Source of the DNA: Hsuehochloa calcarea
Lineage: Eukaryota; Streptophyta; Magnoliopsida; Poales; Poaceae
Length of the DNA stretch: 64,000 bases
Reading direction: 5' to 3'
NCBI GenBank assembly: GCA_036346395.1
Contig: CM070604.1
Coordinates: forward strand, 50,867,662 to 50,931,661
The first letter of the stretch is position 1. Every line of letters begins with the position of its first letter. Position numbers and translations under genes: made by a program. A model generated the notes under the pieces. The model did no database searches. It saw nothing but the letters and a program-made list of their open reading frames with translations, and was not told the DNA's origin. Below, piece by piece: positions 1-11,689 of this stretch.

Positions 1-200
1 AACTATAGATACTGCAGGCTTTACTCACATCATGATCTAAATTTGAAAAGCACAAGATATAATCTAGACTCTAGAGCGAGCATTTTCTAAGCATTGTAAG
101 ACAATAGAGCTATTGTTCTTGTTTGGTTAGTCAGCGTGAAGTTTAAGATCAATCCAGGTGATGATACAATTAAACGAAGTAGAGAACCAACATTTCTCAC

Positions 201-717
201 CTCGGGTTGAACCGCAGCTTATCATAGGAACGCGGGCATTCCTGAGCATTCGTATATAGCTTTTTCAAGAAACTGCCAACAAATGTACTATCAGTGAAAC
301 ACGTCTTAGCTGACGACGAACCAAACTGCTTTAAGGTCCAGCAAACGTACCAGTGAAAGTAGGTACGCCCACCGGTTCGAGGAATGTGAAGGAAGAAAAG
401 CAAATCCTTCAGGCTCAATTTGTCTCCATCCTTTTCGCTCTCCGCAAAGGAATCCGCCCAGCCCTTGACAACTCCCTCGCAGTGCTTGTAGTCGTCATCG
501 GAGCTGACAAGCGGAAGCAAGGTCACTGCAACACAAAAACAACCAACCATCACCATGGCAAACCAGAGCAAACGGCGTTTCCTCCGCCACCACGAGCGCA
601 TACTGCGCACAAGGCATAATTCAGACATGCCGGGAGGCGAGGCCTGGGAGGGAGGACCGAGGACGTACCTGATACGACGAGGAGCGCGAGCGCGCCCAAT
701 CGGAGCGACCGCGCCAT
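201..717 (-). CDS. TPST: tyrosylprotein sulfotransferase, first three coding exons (partial)
   Basis: Transfers sulfate from PAPS to tyrosines of secreted peptide hormones (PSK, PSY, RGF, CIF) in the Golgi. Exons on the minus strand: 717-669, 525-351, 272-201. All junctions are GT-AG (donors GTACGT at 668, GTACGT at 350, GTGAG at 200) and phases agree (1, 2, 2). The start at 717 gives MARSLRLGALALLVVS joined to VTLLPLVSS, a good signal peptide followed by an acidic DDDY. An alternative ATG at 628 lies in intron 1 and would give no such leader. Exon 2 ends and exon 3 begins at the conserved sulfotransferase segment HIPRTGGRTYFHC-FLKKLY, the PAPS 5'-phosphosulfate site, followed by ECPRSYDKL. 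Reading straight through the 78-bp intron also stays open, so naive ORF calls include it. The catalytic core and C-terminal membrane anchor lie beyond base 1. Identification is from remembered Arabidopsis TPST motifs and is firm. Confidence 0.9.
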
Positions 718-1240
718 CGATTCGGCAGGCGGAATCCGCCGGCGCGCAGATCCAGCAGAGGACGCGGCGCCGGGGTACAGCGATTGATAAGGGGAGGAAG
801 CGAGCGCGAGCAGGCGGGCAGGAGGGCGGGCGTTAAAAAGGGCGGTGGAGGGATGGAGACGGAAGGATCGAGAGGGCGGTGGCGGTGGCGGTGGCGGCGG
901 GGAATTCAGCGCGCCGTGCCGGCGGGGCGGCAGGCAGCGCGGCCTCGGCACCGGCGCGGCCGCACGTGCCCCGGCATGATCCGCCGCTTTCCTCGCCTCC
1001 CCTCGGTCTATTCCCCCCGCTTTTCTCTCTCGTCCGCGCGGCTCGCCTCGTGTCGTGGTGTTTTTGTTTATTCTCTCGCTCTCTCGCCCTGTCGCGCAGC
1101 TGCGCTAGTTCCGGTGGTTTCTCTCGTGCGAAGGCCGAGGCCGCGGCCGAGGCGGGCGTAACAATAGTCGCAGTGGGCAGTGGGCAGTGGTGGTGGTGCG
1201 ATGGTTTTCGCCTTCCGGCCTCGGTTTTACAAAACTGGTA
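718..1240 (-). promoter_or_regulatory. GC-rich 5' region and probable promoter of TPST
   Basis: This strongly GC-rich block, full of CG dinucleotides and GGC/GGT trinucleotide runs (GGCGGTGGCGGT near 878-898), lies directly upstream of the TPST start. Several long ORFs on both strands here are compositional and match no family I know. A weak minus-strand TATA-like CTTTTTAAC sits near 831-839. It resembles a broad-initiation housekeeping promoter. No transcription start can be read. Confidence 0.5.
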
Positions 1241-1900
1241 GGTTCTAACGACCCAGATCATAAATCAAACGCTGTGTTACTGTGCCTTGTAATCTTCTTC
1301 TCTGTTCTACGTTTCCTCAATCCTGAATTAATGTTTTAATATCGATCGATATCTTTCTTTACCTTTTGCTTGCAAATAAACAATTGGGTGGGCTTGCCGC
1401 ATGTGCTGTTGGTAGGGGATGATGAGCAATTGCCGTTGCGTGCTCTCTGTGGAAGCAGGCTGCCGAATTCAGGCTCTGATTGTCTACTAGCTAAGTGCCA
1501 TTTGGTGGAGGGAGGATGATTACCCACCAATCGGGATTCCTGTCCCTGCCAGCTTTTTTGGTGCATCCTGTTCTGCTTCTGTATCTGCAACTTGTGTGTT
1601 GAAAGTATAGGTCCAATCCCTGCAAAGACTGAACCAAATGAGCCGATTTTTACATGTTTAGGTTGTTTACTCGTATTCCTACCCCGTGTTGAAGTGTTTG
1701 TTGGTGCCTATCAACATTAGTTGGTTTGGTTTCCAGGTATGCATGTGTGAAATTGGGATCGATGCACTTATCATGCATAATCTGTATATGTTATGGTTCA
1801 TATTTGCTTATAAAGGCTAGACAAATTAAGATTTTATTTCTATTGTTAGCCTACTGCTAGTCTATTATCTTATTAAAATAGAGTTAAAAGAAGTCACAAC
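1241..1900. other. intergenic, no gene seen
   Basis: AT-leaning unique-looking sequence between the TPST promoter and the repeat-rich stretch that follows. No ORF with recognisable homology and no terminal inverted repeats were seen. Confidence 0.4.
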
Positions 1901-2530
1901 ATTCACTTTCAAGGGCTATAAATTCTCACATTAATCAGTGAAAAAAGATAAAGATCTATATCGTCAATCATGTCGGGTCTAGATTATAACGATCAAATTA
2001 AACGAAATAGTTCATGTTAATTTGATTAAAGCGGAAATTCAGAATAAAAATAAAATAATAAGAAATTTAATTTTCATACAAATTTCTAAGTAAAAGAGTC
2101 CATATCAAATATAATAAATCTAGAATTCAAAATAAAAATAAAATAAAAATTAGAGGTTGGATTCTTATACAAATTATAAGAAAAAAAAGAACGAAACTTC
2201 ATAATAAAAAAGAAAAGAAAATTTGTAATTTAGTTTCCATACGAATTCCAAAGTAAAATCCTTAAATATCTAAAATTTGGAATAAATTAAATAAATTTAG
2301 CAATTTGATTTGTATACGAACTCTAATAAAATAATTGAAATATTGAATAAAAATAAAAGTCATAACGAGGATAGCACGAATGGTGCCAGAGGAGACACAA
2401 AAGATGACACCACATTCAATGTCACATGTTTCTATTGTTGCTTCCTATGGAATAAAAAAATAACTAAAATTTTGAATAAAAATAAAGGTTATAACAAGCA
2501 TAGCACGAATAGTATCGGTGGAAACCATGA
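1900..2530. repeat. A-rich degenerate repeat region
   Basis: Very A-rich on the plus strand, with a recurring GAATAAAAATAAA motif (near 2042, 2341, 2473; variants near 2128). A longer degenerate pair spans about 2331-2386 and 2461-2517; both copies contain the motif followed by ATAGCACGAAT. It looks like decayed non-coding transposon or simple-sequence DNA. The short ORF here is not credible. Confidence 0.5.
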
Positions 2531-2619
2531 AGGAGTGAAATGCCATCAATATGTCCTGCAAGAAGATATTGACCTACGGGGAAGCGAAGAGTTGAGGTGG
2601 CGGTGACGAAGATAAGAAC

Positions 2620-3120
2620 AATGTCGTGTTGCTAACCTTCGTCGTTCAACGAAGGCAATGTTGTGCTGCTCGTCGGAGCCATTATAGAGAAAGTCCAGAA
2701 TTAAATGAGCCAAGGGTCGCGATGATAAGTGGTGAGCATCAGTGTTATTGAAGAAGTTAGTGACCAAAGAAGCTCGATAATGGGGAAGCCCTGGCAGAGA
2801 GAAGATGAAGCTATGTATTGAAGTTGAACTATTGACAATATGGGGTCATCGGGTAGCTAGGAGCGTGCCATCACTGGTGAGTGGCATGACGTCATCAGCG
2901 ATGGCGAAAAGATTTTTCATATCATTAGATAACGACTGAAACATACATGCCAACATTAGTGAAGATAGAAGGTTGCCGTGGTTAGTAAGGAAGCCACAGC
3001 ATTGAGTTGACCAACGTCGAAGAAGAGGAGCGACAAACATGAGAGAATAGGACATCAAGCATGTATTGCTGGAATAGGGCCCATATGTGTAAATACTCAT
3101 TCATTCCTAAACTTCCAAAG
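2620..3120. other. intergenic, unassigned
   Basis: Moderate-complexity sequence with short ORFs on both strands and no recognised domain. It may belong to the same decayed element as the minisatellite just to the right. Confidence 0.3.
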
Positions 3121-3127
3121 CATGTAA

Positions 3128-3390
3128 AGCATTAGACCAGGGTTGTCGAAGGTATAGACCAGTGTAGTCGAAGCTTTAGACTAGTGTGGTCGAAGACATA
3201 GACCAGTGTGGTCGAAGCCTTAGACCGGTGTGGTTGATGACTTAACTAGTGTGGCCGAAATATTGTGGTCGAAGCCATAAACCATTGTAGTCGAAGGCAT
3301 AGACCAGTGTGGTCGAAAAATAGTGATCAGATCCTTATACCAGTGTGGTCGTAATACACTAGTCGAAGCTGTAGACCAGTGTACAATCAG
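3128..3390. repeat. degenerate minisatellite, unit about 26 bp
   Basis: About nine imperfect copies of a unit close to TAGACCAGTGTGGTCGAAG plus a variable 5-8 bases. Examples start near 3132, 3158, 3185, 3211 and 3299. Each unit contains the partly self-complementary GACCAGTGTGGTC. No coding potential. Confidence 0.75.
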
Positions 3391-3419
3391 GATTAATAAA
3401 CACTGCTTAATGACCATTA

Positions 3420-5213
3420 ATTGGTTTTGAATTAGCGGGTACCAGTGGTTTAAGTATGCAATTACAAGAGAGTAATTATCTTGACCTTAGAATGATTTGG
3501 AGACGTCCAAACCAAAAGATCAATTCATTCCAATTTTTCTATCTCTTTCTTCGATCAACTGTGCTGACGTATTGAGTTGTCAAACCAAATAGTCCCTTCT
3601 CCTCGGCGTGCACCGGGAAAGAGGGTGAGTGGGTATCTCTGAACTATTGTCATAAAGTTCTCCTGCACGGGGCGACAATAAGGTTTCTCGGCAGCGCATC
3701 TGCGCGATCACTCTCTGCACTGCATCCTACGATTACTCGTTTGACCGCGACATCTACGATCTGCACTGCATCAAGTCAGCACCGCTCTCTACACTGCATC
3801 TTATGACTACTCGCTTCACTGCGACATCTGCACTATTTCGTGTTCTTCATCAAGCTTGACTGTAAGTTAGTCGTACGACTAGTTTTTCTACTATAATCAA
3901 ATTGTTGAGTATGTTTAGAAGTGCAATGAGCTGCCTGCTATTGATATCGCTTTATGTATCTCTAGTTTTTTGTGATCTTTGCCTCATACTAAAATCTGAA
4001 ATTAAAATGTTGTCCACTTTTTCAACATGTATAACATCATGCATGCGTATGTACATGCATGCATCCGTACGAATAGAAACACAGACGTACAGAGGCAGAG
4101 GAGGAAAGAGCTTAGAGTAGAGATGACACAATCATAGGGAATATGATCAGTGTCACCAGAGAGAGCGTGACACGTGTCCCCAGTTGGGATCGACGATGGT
4201 TGCATGTGTATGCTTGTTGATGTCATAACGGTTAGCATTAAGCAATAATTTAGGAGAAGTAGCATCAAGCAATAATATTGCATTGAAAGGGGTAGCAGCT
4301 AATATGGATCGATCAAGATTTGAGCTTAATATTGGAGGTTGAAGAAAAAAGTTGTAACAACGAGAAGAGATAGAAGACACACGATTCGGTGGGGCAGCTG
4401 GCGTGTGAGGGAAGATAAGTTCAAGGTAGGTCGCTATGGTTTGTCGATGTATGCGTGAGCAAGGTACTCTAATACAATGTAAACTAATAAGATAATTTAC
4501 CACGCACATAATCAACATACTGCTTGAGATTAAATAGAGGTACATGTGAAAGCATACAATTTGGAAAACAGTGACTATAATGTAAGCACAGGTATATACA
4601 GTTATATGATCTAGGCATGATGAAAAGTGGTTAGTTTCTATTACCCCAACAACTTATTATGCTTAATGATTTTTTTCCATCAAAGCTCACACTTCAATTA
4701 CGTTCCTCAGGCTGTGTTTTCCTTCAAACTTCTATTGCCATTTTCATTGTTTATGATTTCTTAAAAATATAAATAGCTCACAAGATATGTAAATATACAA
4801 TTCATCATGCCTGAAATTGAATATAGGACACCCAATCTTTGGGTTTGTTATCAGTTACCATATCGATGTTGTTGTTCTGAATTTGACCATGTCGTTAGTT
4901 TTCAAAGAAAGTAGTCACACCCACACAAGATTATCCTTGGGTTCTGGTGATCTTCGGGATGGTGAAGCAAACAATTTCATGCATGGTTCTGGAAAGTTAT
5001 GGAAGGTATAAACCAGCTTTTCTAAACATTTGCAAAGAAATCTTAGCCCATCTCTATAGATTATGACAGTCATATGTCCCTGTTTTCCTAGAGCTGTGAA
5101 CTAGAAACGAAGGTAATTAAAAGAAAAGCAAGTAAGCAACCAGTGTGCCACCACACAACATATTATCACATTCACTCTAGCTAAATCCTTGTTGCTAGTC
5201 TAGTCAGCCTAAG
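3420..5213. other. intergenic with a degenerate short duplication
   Basis: No recognised gene. Near 3700-3835 a segment containing CTGCACTGCATC, a TACTCG block and GCGACATCT occurs twice in diverged form, reminiscent of LTR or leader sequence of a decayed retroelement. ATGCATGC-type palindromes lie near 4040-4070. The ORF at 4817-5011 matches nothing I know. Confidence 0.35.
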
Positions 5214-5992
5214 TGTCGACGATCGAGTCACCGATCTTACGAAATAAAATAGAGAAAAATGGCAAAGAGTTCTTAGGAGATGATGTGATTGCTCTTTATT
5301 GCTATGAATTGGATCCTTTACAAGGGGTGCCCTTGACAAAGTAGTGGACTAATACTAATTACACTCAACGCAGTACTTGCTATGCTAATGCTTCAGATGA
5401 AATCCAATCGTCTGTTGATTTCCTAAATTGGCTTCGATCCCCCTTTTAGCCGTTCGCGCCCTTCCTTAAATAGTTGATGAAGCGGCGGCAGTTAATCCTA
5501 GTATAGGCGCCTGTTGGGAGTGTTGCGACTGGTCAGAGCGAGGCGACGGTTGATGAAGTATCAACCGTTTGGCGGTTTAATTTCTATGAGACACTAAATC
5601 GCATGGTAGTTTATCACTAGTGTCTTAGGATCATGAAATGTCGTGTGATATGGAGCCAATATGACATGTGCTCTATTCATCACACGGTAAAGGATATGCT
5701 TAGAACCGAATCAGATGTCAGTTCATTGCTTGTACGAGCAATCATCTGGTCGGAGACTAGGTACAGGACCTCATCCGACCAGTGTACCTATAAGTAACCT
5801 CTGAAACCCTAACGACCACATAGGTCGTTAGCTTCAGAGGTTACGACTCTTACGGCCACTGGGATCGCAAGCCTTAGGGTTTATGACTCTTACGACCACG
5901 GGGGTCGTTAGTCTTAAGGTTTACGACTACGAAGACATATGGTTATTTATTTATGTATTTAAAGTAATACATAGATATTTTAATCCTCGTCA
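5214..5992 (-). repeat. 3' LTR of element A
   Basis: Begins TGTCGACGATCG and ends CCTCGTCA in plus orientation; matches 21262-22037 along its length. A minus-strand TATA-like TATTTAAGG lies near 5464-5472. From 5805 to 5935 there are repeated blocks pairing a CGACC-type half with GGTCGT-type halves. The minus-strand polypurine tract AGGGGCTAG sits just inside, near 5993-6001. Confidence 0.88.
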
Positions 5993-6654
5993 GCTAGCCC
6001 CTGAACTTTAAATGAATTGGGTGTGTGAATACTTTTTTTATGATGAAGTCGTATCACACAGACCCTCATTTAATGTCGTGACATTCGAGGTGGTCTGTAT
6101 TCATTTTAAAATTTGAGAAACTGCCTTGGAAACTGAAGAGTCTGAAGAATCTAGACCCGCCATTATGTGTTAATGGGGTATTTTGGTGATGAATGACAAA
6201 TCTAAATATTGACTAACACATTTCATTGATTAATGATAAATCTATTTGTGAGACTAACTCTCTTGTCTAGTATAATTTTGGATATAGAAAGGTGCAAACT
6301 ATGGAGGTATGCATTCGACTTTATATTCTTTTATATTATTGCATTCCTCGAATCCAAAATATAGGTTGAACTCCACCACAAGTATAACTTGAATATATTC
6401 ATATGTTCTTATTACACATTCGTGTATGCGCACATTTAGGAGGAGTTCACTCTATATTTTGTGGTTTCATTAGTATTGATCCATATTCTGTTCTCCACAT
6501 ATATTTGGGATCTCTACTTTGAAACATATCCTTGAGTATATATAACTTATGTAGTTCGTATATACTCATTTGTTCTCTCATTTATCTACATTGAATTATG
6601 TGAATTGAAGTGATTATCATCAATCACCAAAGAGGGAAAGATTGAAGTATCTTG

Positions 6655-7045
6655 TCCTACCATTATGAGTTAATGGTATGGTGTGGTAATTAATGATAAT
6701 CATATTGTGGAACTAATATTTTCCATGAGTTGGATGAATAGGTTATGTTCCAGGGTAATAAAGACTTCGGATGACATCATGAGTTGATCGTCACTAAGTC
6801 AAGGTTTAAGAAGAAGATGCATCATGTGTGATGCGTATGAAGAGCTTGAAGAGAAGGAAATCATCGTGTGTCGATGATGTTCAAGTAGACCCATCATGTG
6901 TTGATGGAGGTCTAATGAAGGATGCATCATGTGTTGATGCATATCGAGACTCGGGATGAAGGATGCCATCATGAGTTGATGAGCATCGAGTCAAGATCCC
7001 GAAGCGAAAGAGATCATCATGAGTTGGTGATTATCAAAGTCAAGG
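6655..7045. repeat. array of CATCATG-W-GTTGATG inverted repeats
   Basis: Seven or more copies of a short imperfect palindrome, CATCA-TGWGT-TGATG, with variants. They occur near 6661, 6775, 6820, 6863, 6892, 6926, 6967 and 7017, about 30-60 bases apart. The array sits inside the LTR-like part of the nested copia element. Confidence 0.7.
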
Positions 7046-7285
7046 ACCCAGACTTGAAGTGACTATGTGCGTCATCAAGCTTCAAGAAGTTGCTTAAGAC
7101 AAAGGTATGACTAGCTAGGGTTAAGGATGTGTTCCTAGTCTTTTACCGGTCTTGGTGTTTGGTTGGAAGACCAGATTGCTAGTATAGGTTGCCGTACTAT
7201 TAAGAGGGGTCTTGACTAGTAGCATGAGTTAGTCATGTGTTGATAGCTCATTGTGCTTGCTCTAGCTCATTTATGCATGATGTTG

Positions 7286-7475
7286 TTATTTGCGAATGTG
7301 TTTTACAAATAGCTGAGGCTCGTGCGTTTAATCCTTGTAGCATGTGACTATACTTTGCAAATGTGTTTTACAAATGGTTGAAGTCCATGTACCTACTCCT
7401 TGTGGCATGATCTAAGTTTGCAAATGTGTTTTATAAATTGTTGGGATTCATGCATTTTTCTTGGCAAGGTCTAAG
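7286..7475. repeat. three-copy tandem repeat, unit about 65 bp
   Basis: Three diverged units each begin near TTTGCAAATGTGTTTTACAAA (starts close to 7287, 7354, 7419) and continue with a CATG or GTGC-rich tail. Lies in the nested copia LTR-like region. Confidence 0.7.
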
Positions 7476-7779
7476 ATTGCTTGTTGCTATTTCTTTGGAC
7501 TTAGACCATGGTAGTGGCTCTTCGGAGTTGTGCTTTTGATTTGATCAAATATTTTTGAGATCAATCAAATAGATGGGTTGTGTATCCCTCTGAATAAAAT
7601 TTCTATAGAGTCCAAGATCACTCAATTCCGACATCGGGGCTAAAAGTTATGGCCGTTTTTAGAGTGTCGCTTTGTCTTTGAAATCCAGGCGGATGACCTC
7701 GCTTGAAAGCCCAAATCGACCACGCTTGAGCGTGCGGATCGACCGCCATGTGTTGGCCGGTCTGACCAGGGTCGCGGTC

Positions 7780-8185
7780 AGCTTTTTCCGAGAGTGTGGT
7801 TTTCTGGATTTGGTGGCTTGGTCTAACCGCAATTATATGTCCGGACTGACCGGACCCCCGGGTCGTTGACCCGGTTAGCTTTTTCCAGAAGATGTGTTTT
7901 TCTGGATTTGTTGATTTATCTGTGGAGCGGTTTGACCGCAGTTATATGTCCGGACTGATCGGACCCCCGGGTCGTCTACCTGGTCAGCTTTTTCCAGAGA
8001 GTGTGTTTCTCTGATTTTCGTTGGAGCGATCTGACCGGCATGTGTTGCCCGGACTGACCGGCTGGTCCGGACTGGCCGGCCATGGGTTGACGGTCAGACT
8101 GGATGTGTCCAACGGCTAGTTTTATATCAATTGGAGGAAGGGCGGTCTGACCGGCCACATGCCTGCGGTCAGACCGGCCTTCGTT
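7780..8185. repeat. cluster of CGGTCWGACCG-type palindromes
   Basis: Repeated near-palindromes GGACTGACCGG, GGTCTGACCGG and GGTCAGACCGG recur through this U3-like segment, followed by a TATA-like GGCTATATATACCC near 8229-8242. This is the expected promoter position of a long copia LTR. Confidence 0.65.
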
Positions 8186-8734
8186 GATTTTTAGCATAAT
8201 CTTCCCTAACGGCTATTTTGTGTGTGTGGGCTATATATACCCACCTTGTCCGGTTGGGAAAGAATCTTTGGTACCTCTATTCATTCCCTTGAGTAAAGAG
8301 CAAGCCCTCTCATCTCTTATATGCATGTGTTGCACTTAGTGAGCTTGGAGAGTAAACCCTAAGTGCACGTGTTACCTTAGGTAGTGGATTGTGTATCCAT
8401 TGAGCTTAGACACTTGATTAGTTCAAGTGAGAGTTAAGACTTGTTACTCTTGGTATTTGCCGACACCTAGACGACGTGGAGGTGTCGTGGATCAGTGATC
8501 TTTTCCAGAAGCTTGTGAGAAGGTCCGTCGTGGTTGTGAGTGGTTTGGTGCTCGCCATCTCCGGAGTGGAGGAAGAGCAACCCTGAGTGGATCGAGGTGT
8601 TGGCTTGTGTTGGAACCGGTCTAAGTGGTTGGACTTACCTCGGAGGTGTTGGCTTAATTTGTGGAGCCGGTCCAATTCGTTTGGGCTTACCTTAACGTGG
8701 ACTAGGAAGAGAAATGCTTGCATCTCGACGCTCA

Positions 8735-10865
8735 AGCAATTAACATTTTATTTAGTGCTTTGAGTGTAGAGGTGTTCAATGAAGTGTGCAATCTCAAGAG
8801 CTCTCATGAGATGTGGACAAAAATTCAAGACAATTATGAAATGTCCACCACTACAAGTGATGATTGCACAAAAGAATGAACGTATATATTTATTCTTTGG
8901 TCTACTTGTGCAAAGCAAACTGAAGTATTAAAGAGAGTAGAAAAAGCTCTTGAGTTTGAACGTGGCAAGAAGGTAGCTCTTGGGCATAATCTTGACGAGA
9001 AGGTCAGGGCCTTGCGCAGCGGCTTGCAGTCAACGATGTCAGCGGTGAGTGGATCGGGACTACGCTTGGAGAGTGAGGTCCGAGCGATCATGGATCTGGG
9101 GTGAGGTCGTGTGACGATTTGGCTTAAGGTGAAAAACCCTTATGTCGTGCGGTAGGTGACAATTTGACCACTCGGATATGGAGAACAACAAAGAGGGCTC
9201 GAATTTTTGATTCAAGGCCTTAGTCGATCGGAGTTTGAGCGTGTCGCTCATTTCTTTGTCTGCTCATGAGATCTGGCGGACTCTTTGTGATTATCACGAG
9301 GGTCCACTGCGATCAAGGAAGTGAGATGAACCGACAAGAAAGCATACTCCAAGATCGAGTAAAGACACGTGAATCTTTAGATGAGTGTGGGGAGATTTTC
9401 TAAAATTCTTCATGATCTCCGCTATTGTTGATCTTGTTTTTCGAGTCGAAAATGCACGCCACTTTTGGGTGCTTTGGATGTAAAGGTGCGGGGGATGAAG
9501 ATCACGCCATCAATGACAACATCATCATGAGTGAGCTTACCATGGATAAGCTTTACTCGAGGTTGAAGACGCATGAGATTGATTTTATCTCGCGTCTCCC
9601 ATGCAGAGCCGATGGCTTTAGTGGTTGACAACTCTAAGGGTAGATATGTTGATTCTTTTAATGTTAGCTCATCTGAATTTTCTTTGTGCGCCTTGCATTC
9701 TTTGAGCGATGAGCAACTTGAGAGACTACCCGGGATGACTTAGCCTCCTATCCACAAAATTCACGAGAGCCTACAATAATGTGAGGAGTAGGAGGAGAGG
9801 TGGACCTATCACATGCTTTGAATGTGGTGAGCCAAACCACATTCGCTCTAGATGCCCCAAGTCAAGGGCAAGGAGGAGAAGGAGTCACAAAGGCATCCTC
9901 AAGCGAGGATGCTAAGTCCAAGAAGACAAACTATCGCAAGTTTGTCACCGAGTCCTTGAAGCTCTAGAGGATGTGAGCATGGAAGATGTGGACTCGGAGT
10001 CGGAGGATCGACAAGAGTGACTCCGTGGCAAGAAGAAGGCACGTGATTTCAGCGGCATGTGCTTTATGGCTAAGAACACCACGACGGCGACTTCTCCAAC
10101 AAATGAGGATCCTTTTAGTGATCCCGATGAGGTATGCCCTTCACTTCGACATGAAAAGAGTTTTAGTGCTTGCTGAATAAAATTGCATAAGCAAGCTAAA
10201 GTGATCAAGAAACAGGATACTATGATTGATAATTTGAACCTAGAAGTGGTTAGGCTCAAATCCATTAATCTCGATGATTTACGTGATTCATGCTCTAGCT
10301 TGCTTAATGAATTGTCAAGCTTAAATGATGCTCATTCCTCTGTTGAAAAACAATTGAAAATGCTCTTGTCGAACTAGAAGCTCTCATTTTTAGAGTCAAA
10401 TTTAAGGAGCGATTGAATAGGATTGGAGAGTCCTATTGTGTGTCTTGTGAGGCTCGAAAGTGGAAGTGGATCTTCTTAAGAGCAAACATGTTGAGGCAAT
10501 CGATTCTAAAAAGTGCTCTAATTGTGGAGTTTTGGCAAAGAGAACGATTACCTCAAAATGACTCTTGAGAAGTTTTCTAGTGGGAAAAAGAGCTCAACTT
10601 GATTCTAGATCAATCCAAGGTGAGTGTGAAAAAAAGTGGCCTAGGTTTTAAGTCCCTAGAGCTTTCCAAGAATCTTCCACCAAAAATTGCTAAGAGATAT
10701 GTCTTGTATTGTCTACATAGATAATGGTCATGGCTCCTTTTGTTAAATTTCAAAAATAAAGTCATTTCTTCATGCTCGTTCTTGTCCCATGCATCTTGAT
10801 GAATTCATTGTCAAAGGGGAGAAGGATTGAAGAAAATCTTGAATCTTTGCTGGAGCTTTTGGTTT
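8735..10865 (+). pseudogene. copia gag remnant with zinc knuckle and coiled coil
   Basis: Read across several frames. Near 8745-8860 a segment like FSALSVEVFNEVCNL followed by SHEMW recalls the UBN2 gag domain. Near 9809-9856 CFECGEPNHIRSRCP is a CX2CX4HX4C nucleocapsid knuckle. Acidic and serine-rich stretches follow, and from 10183 a leucine-rich heptad-like run (KLHKQAKVIKKQ...) is typical of the long gag of SIRE-like elements. Multiple stops and frame changes make it non-functional. It is interrupted before any protease or integrase. Confidence 0.6.
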
Positions 10866-11460
10866 CTGAAGGTTTCATACATAAAGAACACACACACACA
10901 AAAAATTTTGTGAACCTTTTGAAAATTTTGTGATCATAGTGAGTTGAGTCTCGGGTTTTATTGCCTTTTTCGATTTGAATTGCAATTCAAGAAGACTCAC
11001 AATGATCAAAGGTCAATTAGAACATATTGTCTTTCATATGGACCTTAATTGCCTTATCTCACTTGCTTATACTATTACGAAGCCACTTGGTCGGTTCCTA
11101 AGCTTTTTCTTGCTTGAGATCATTTGTCTCCTCTTTGTGTTCTTCTCTCATTTGGATGAATTTGGTGCTTCCTTGATTCAAGTGTTTAAACTTGGTCTTT
11201 TGACCCTTTGTGTCTTGCTTTGATGTGTGGGAGTACTCCTAGAATCATCTAGACCATCAACCCCACAAGCAAGTCTTGAATCAAAGTTTTTCATATTTCT
11301 AGGGTTTGTGCACTTCTTTGTTAAATCCTTGAGAGATCAATTCTGCGAAGTGGATCTGAAGGATCGTCGCTAGAAATAGGTCTCCAATATCATTAGGGAG
11401 GTGTGCTCGAAATTTGGTCAAGTTTCATTGGTTGAATCAAAAGTTGGATCAAATTTCGTT
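10866..11460. other. unassigned sequence inside the nested region
   Basis: No recognised domain. It contains a short ACACACACAC run near 10890 and an ORF (10975-11223) rich in hydrophobic residues that matches nothing I know. It may be residual copia sequence or another fragment. Confidence 0.3.
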
Positions 11461-11489
11461 TTGGATTTGGGGTGATTTTTGATCTTGAG

Positions 11490-11665
11490 TCCGAACGGTC
11501 CGACCGGTGTTTCAAGCTGCGATCCGACCGCCAGTATATTCAGACCATTGCTCGCCGGGTCGAACCGTATCATCGGTCCGACCGCCAGTTAGTTGCCGGT
11601 CAGACCGCTGGTTGAACGTCGGTCCGACCGCCCGTGGTAGCCGGTCTGACCGCCTGTGCCCAAAT
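11490..11665. repeat. second cluster of GGTCYGACCGC palindromes
   Basis: Six or so copies of GGTCCGACCGC, GGTCAGACCGC or GGTCTGACCGC within 175 bases. This is the same short motif as at 7780-8185 and 18668-18965, although the surrounding sequence is not alignable by eye. It probably marks a U3 fragment of a retroelement. Confidence 0.65.
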
Positions 11666-11689
11666 CAACCCTTTGAGTTTAAGTCTCCA

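Noticed and set aside
550..1261. Several ORFs over the TPST 5' region
   Set aside because: GC-rich compositional frames; only the short exon 1 frame from 717 joins the conserved TPST sequence by valid splice sites.
4817..5011. 64-codon ORF as a small gene
   Set aside because: No recognised domain, no splice or promoter support, and surrounded by repeat-rich DNA.
6655..7045. CRISPR-like array
   Set aside because: Repeats are short, imperfect and irregularly spaced, inside a plant retrotransposon LTR; no cas genes and a eukaryotic context.
6168..8720. Complete copia element with paired LTRs
   Set aside because: The left LTR-like start is clear but no matching right LTR or TSD was found near 11.7 kb, so only a degenerate fragment is claimed.
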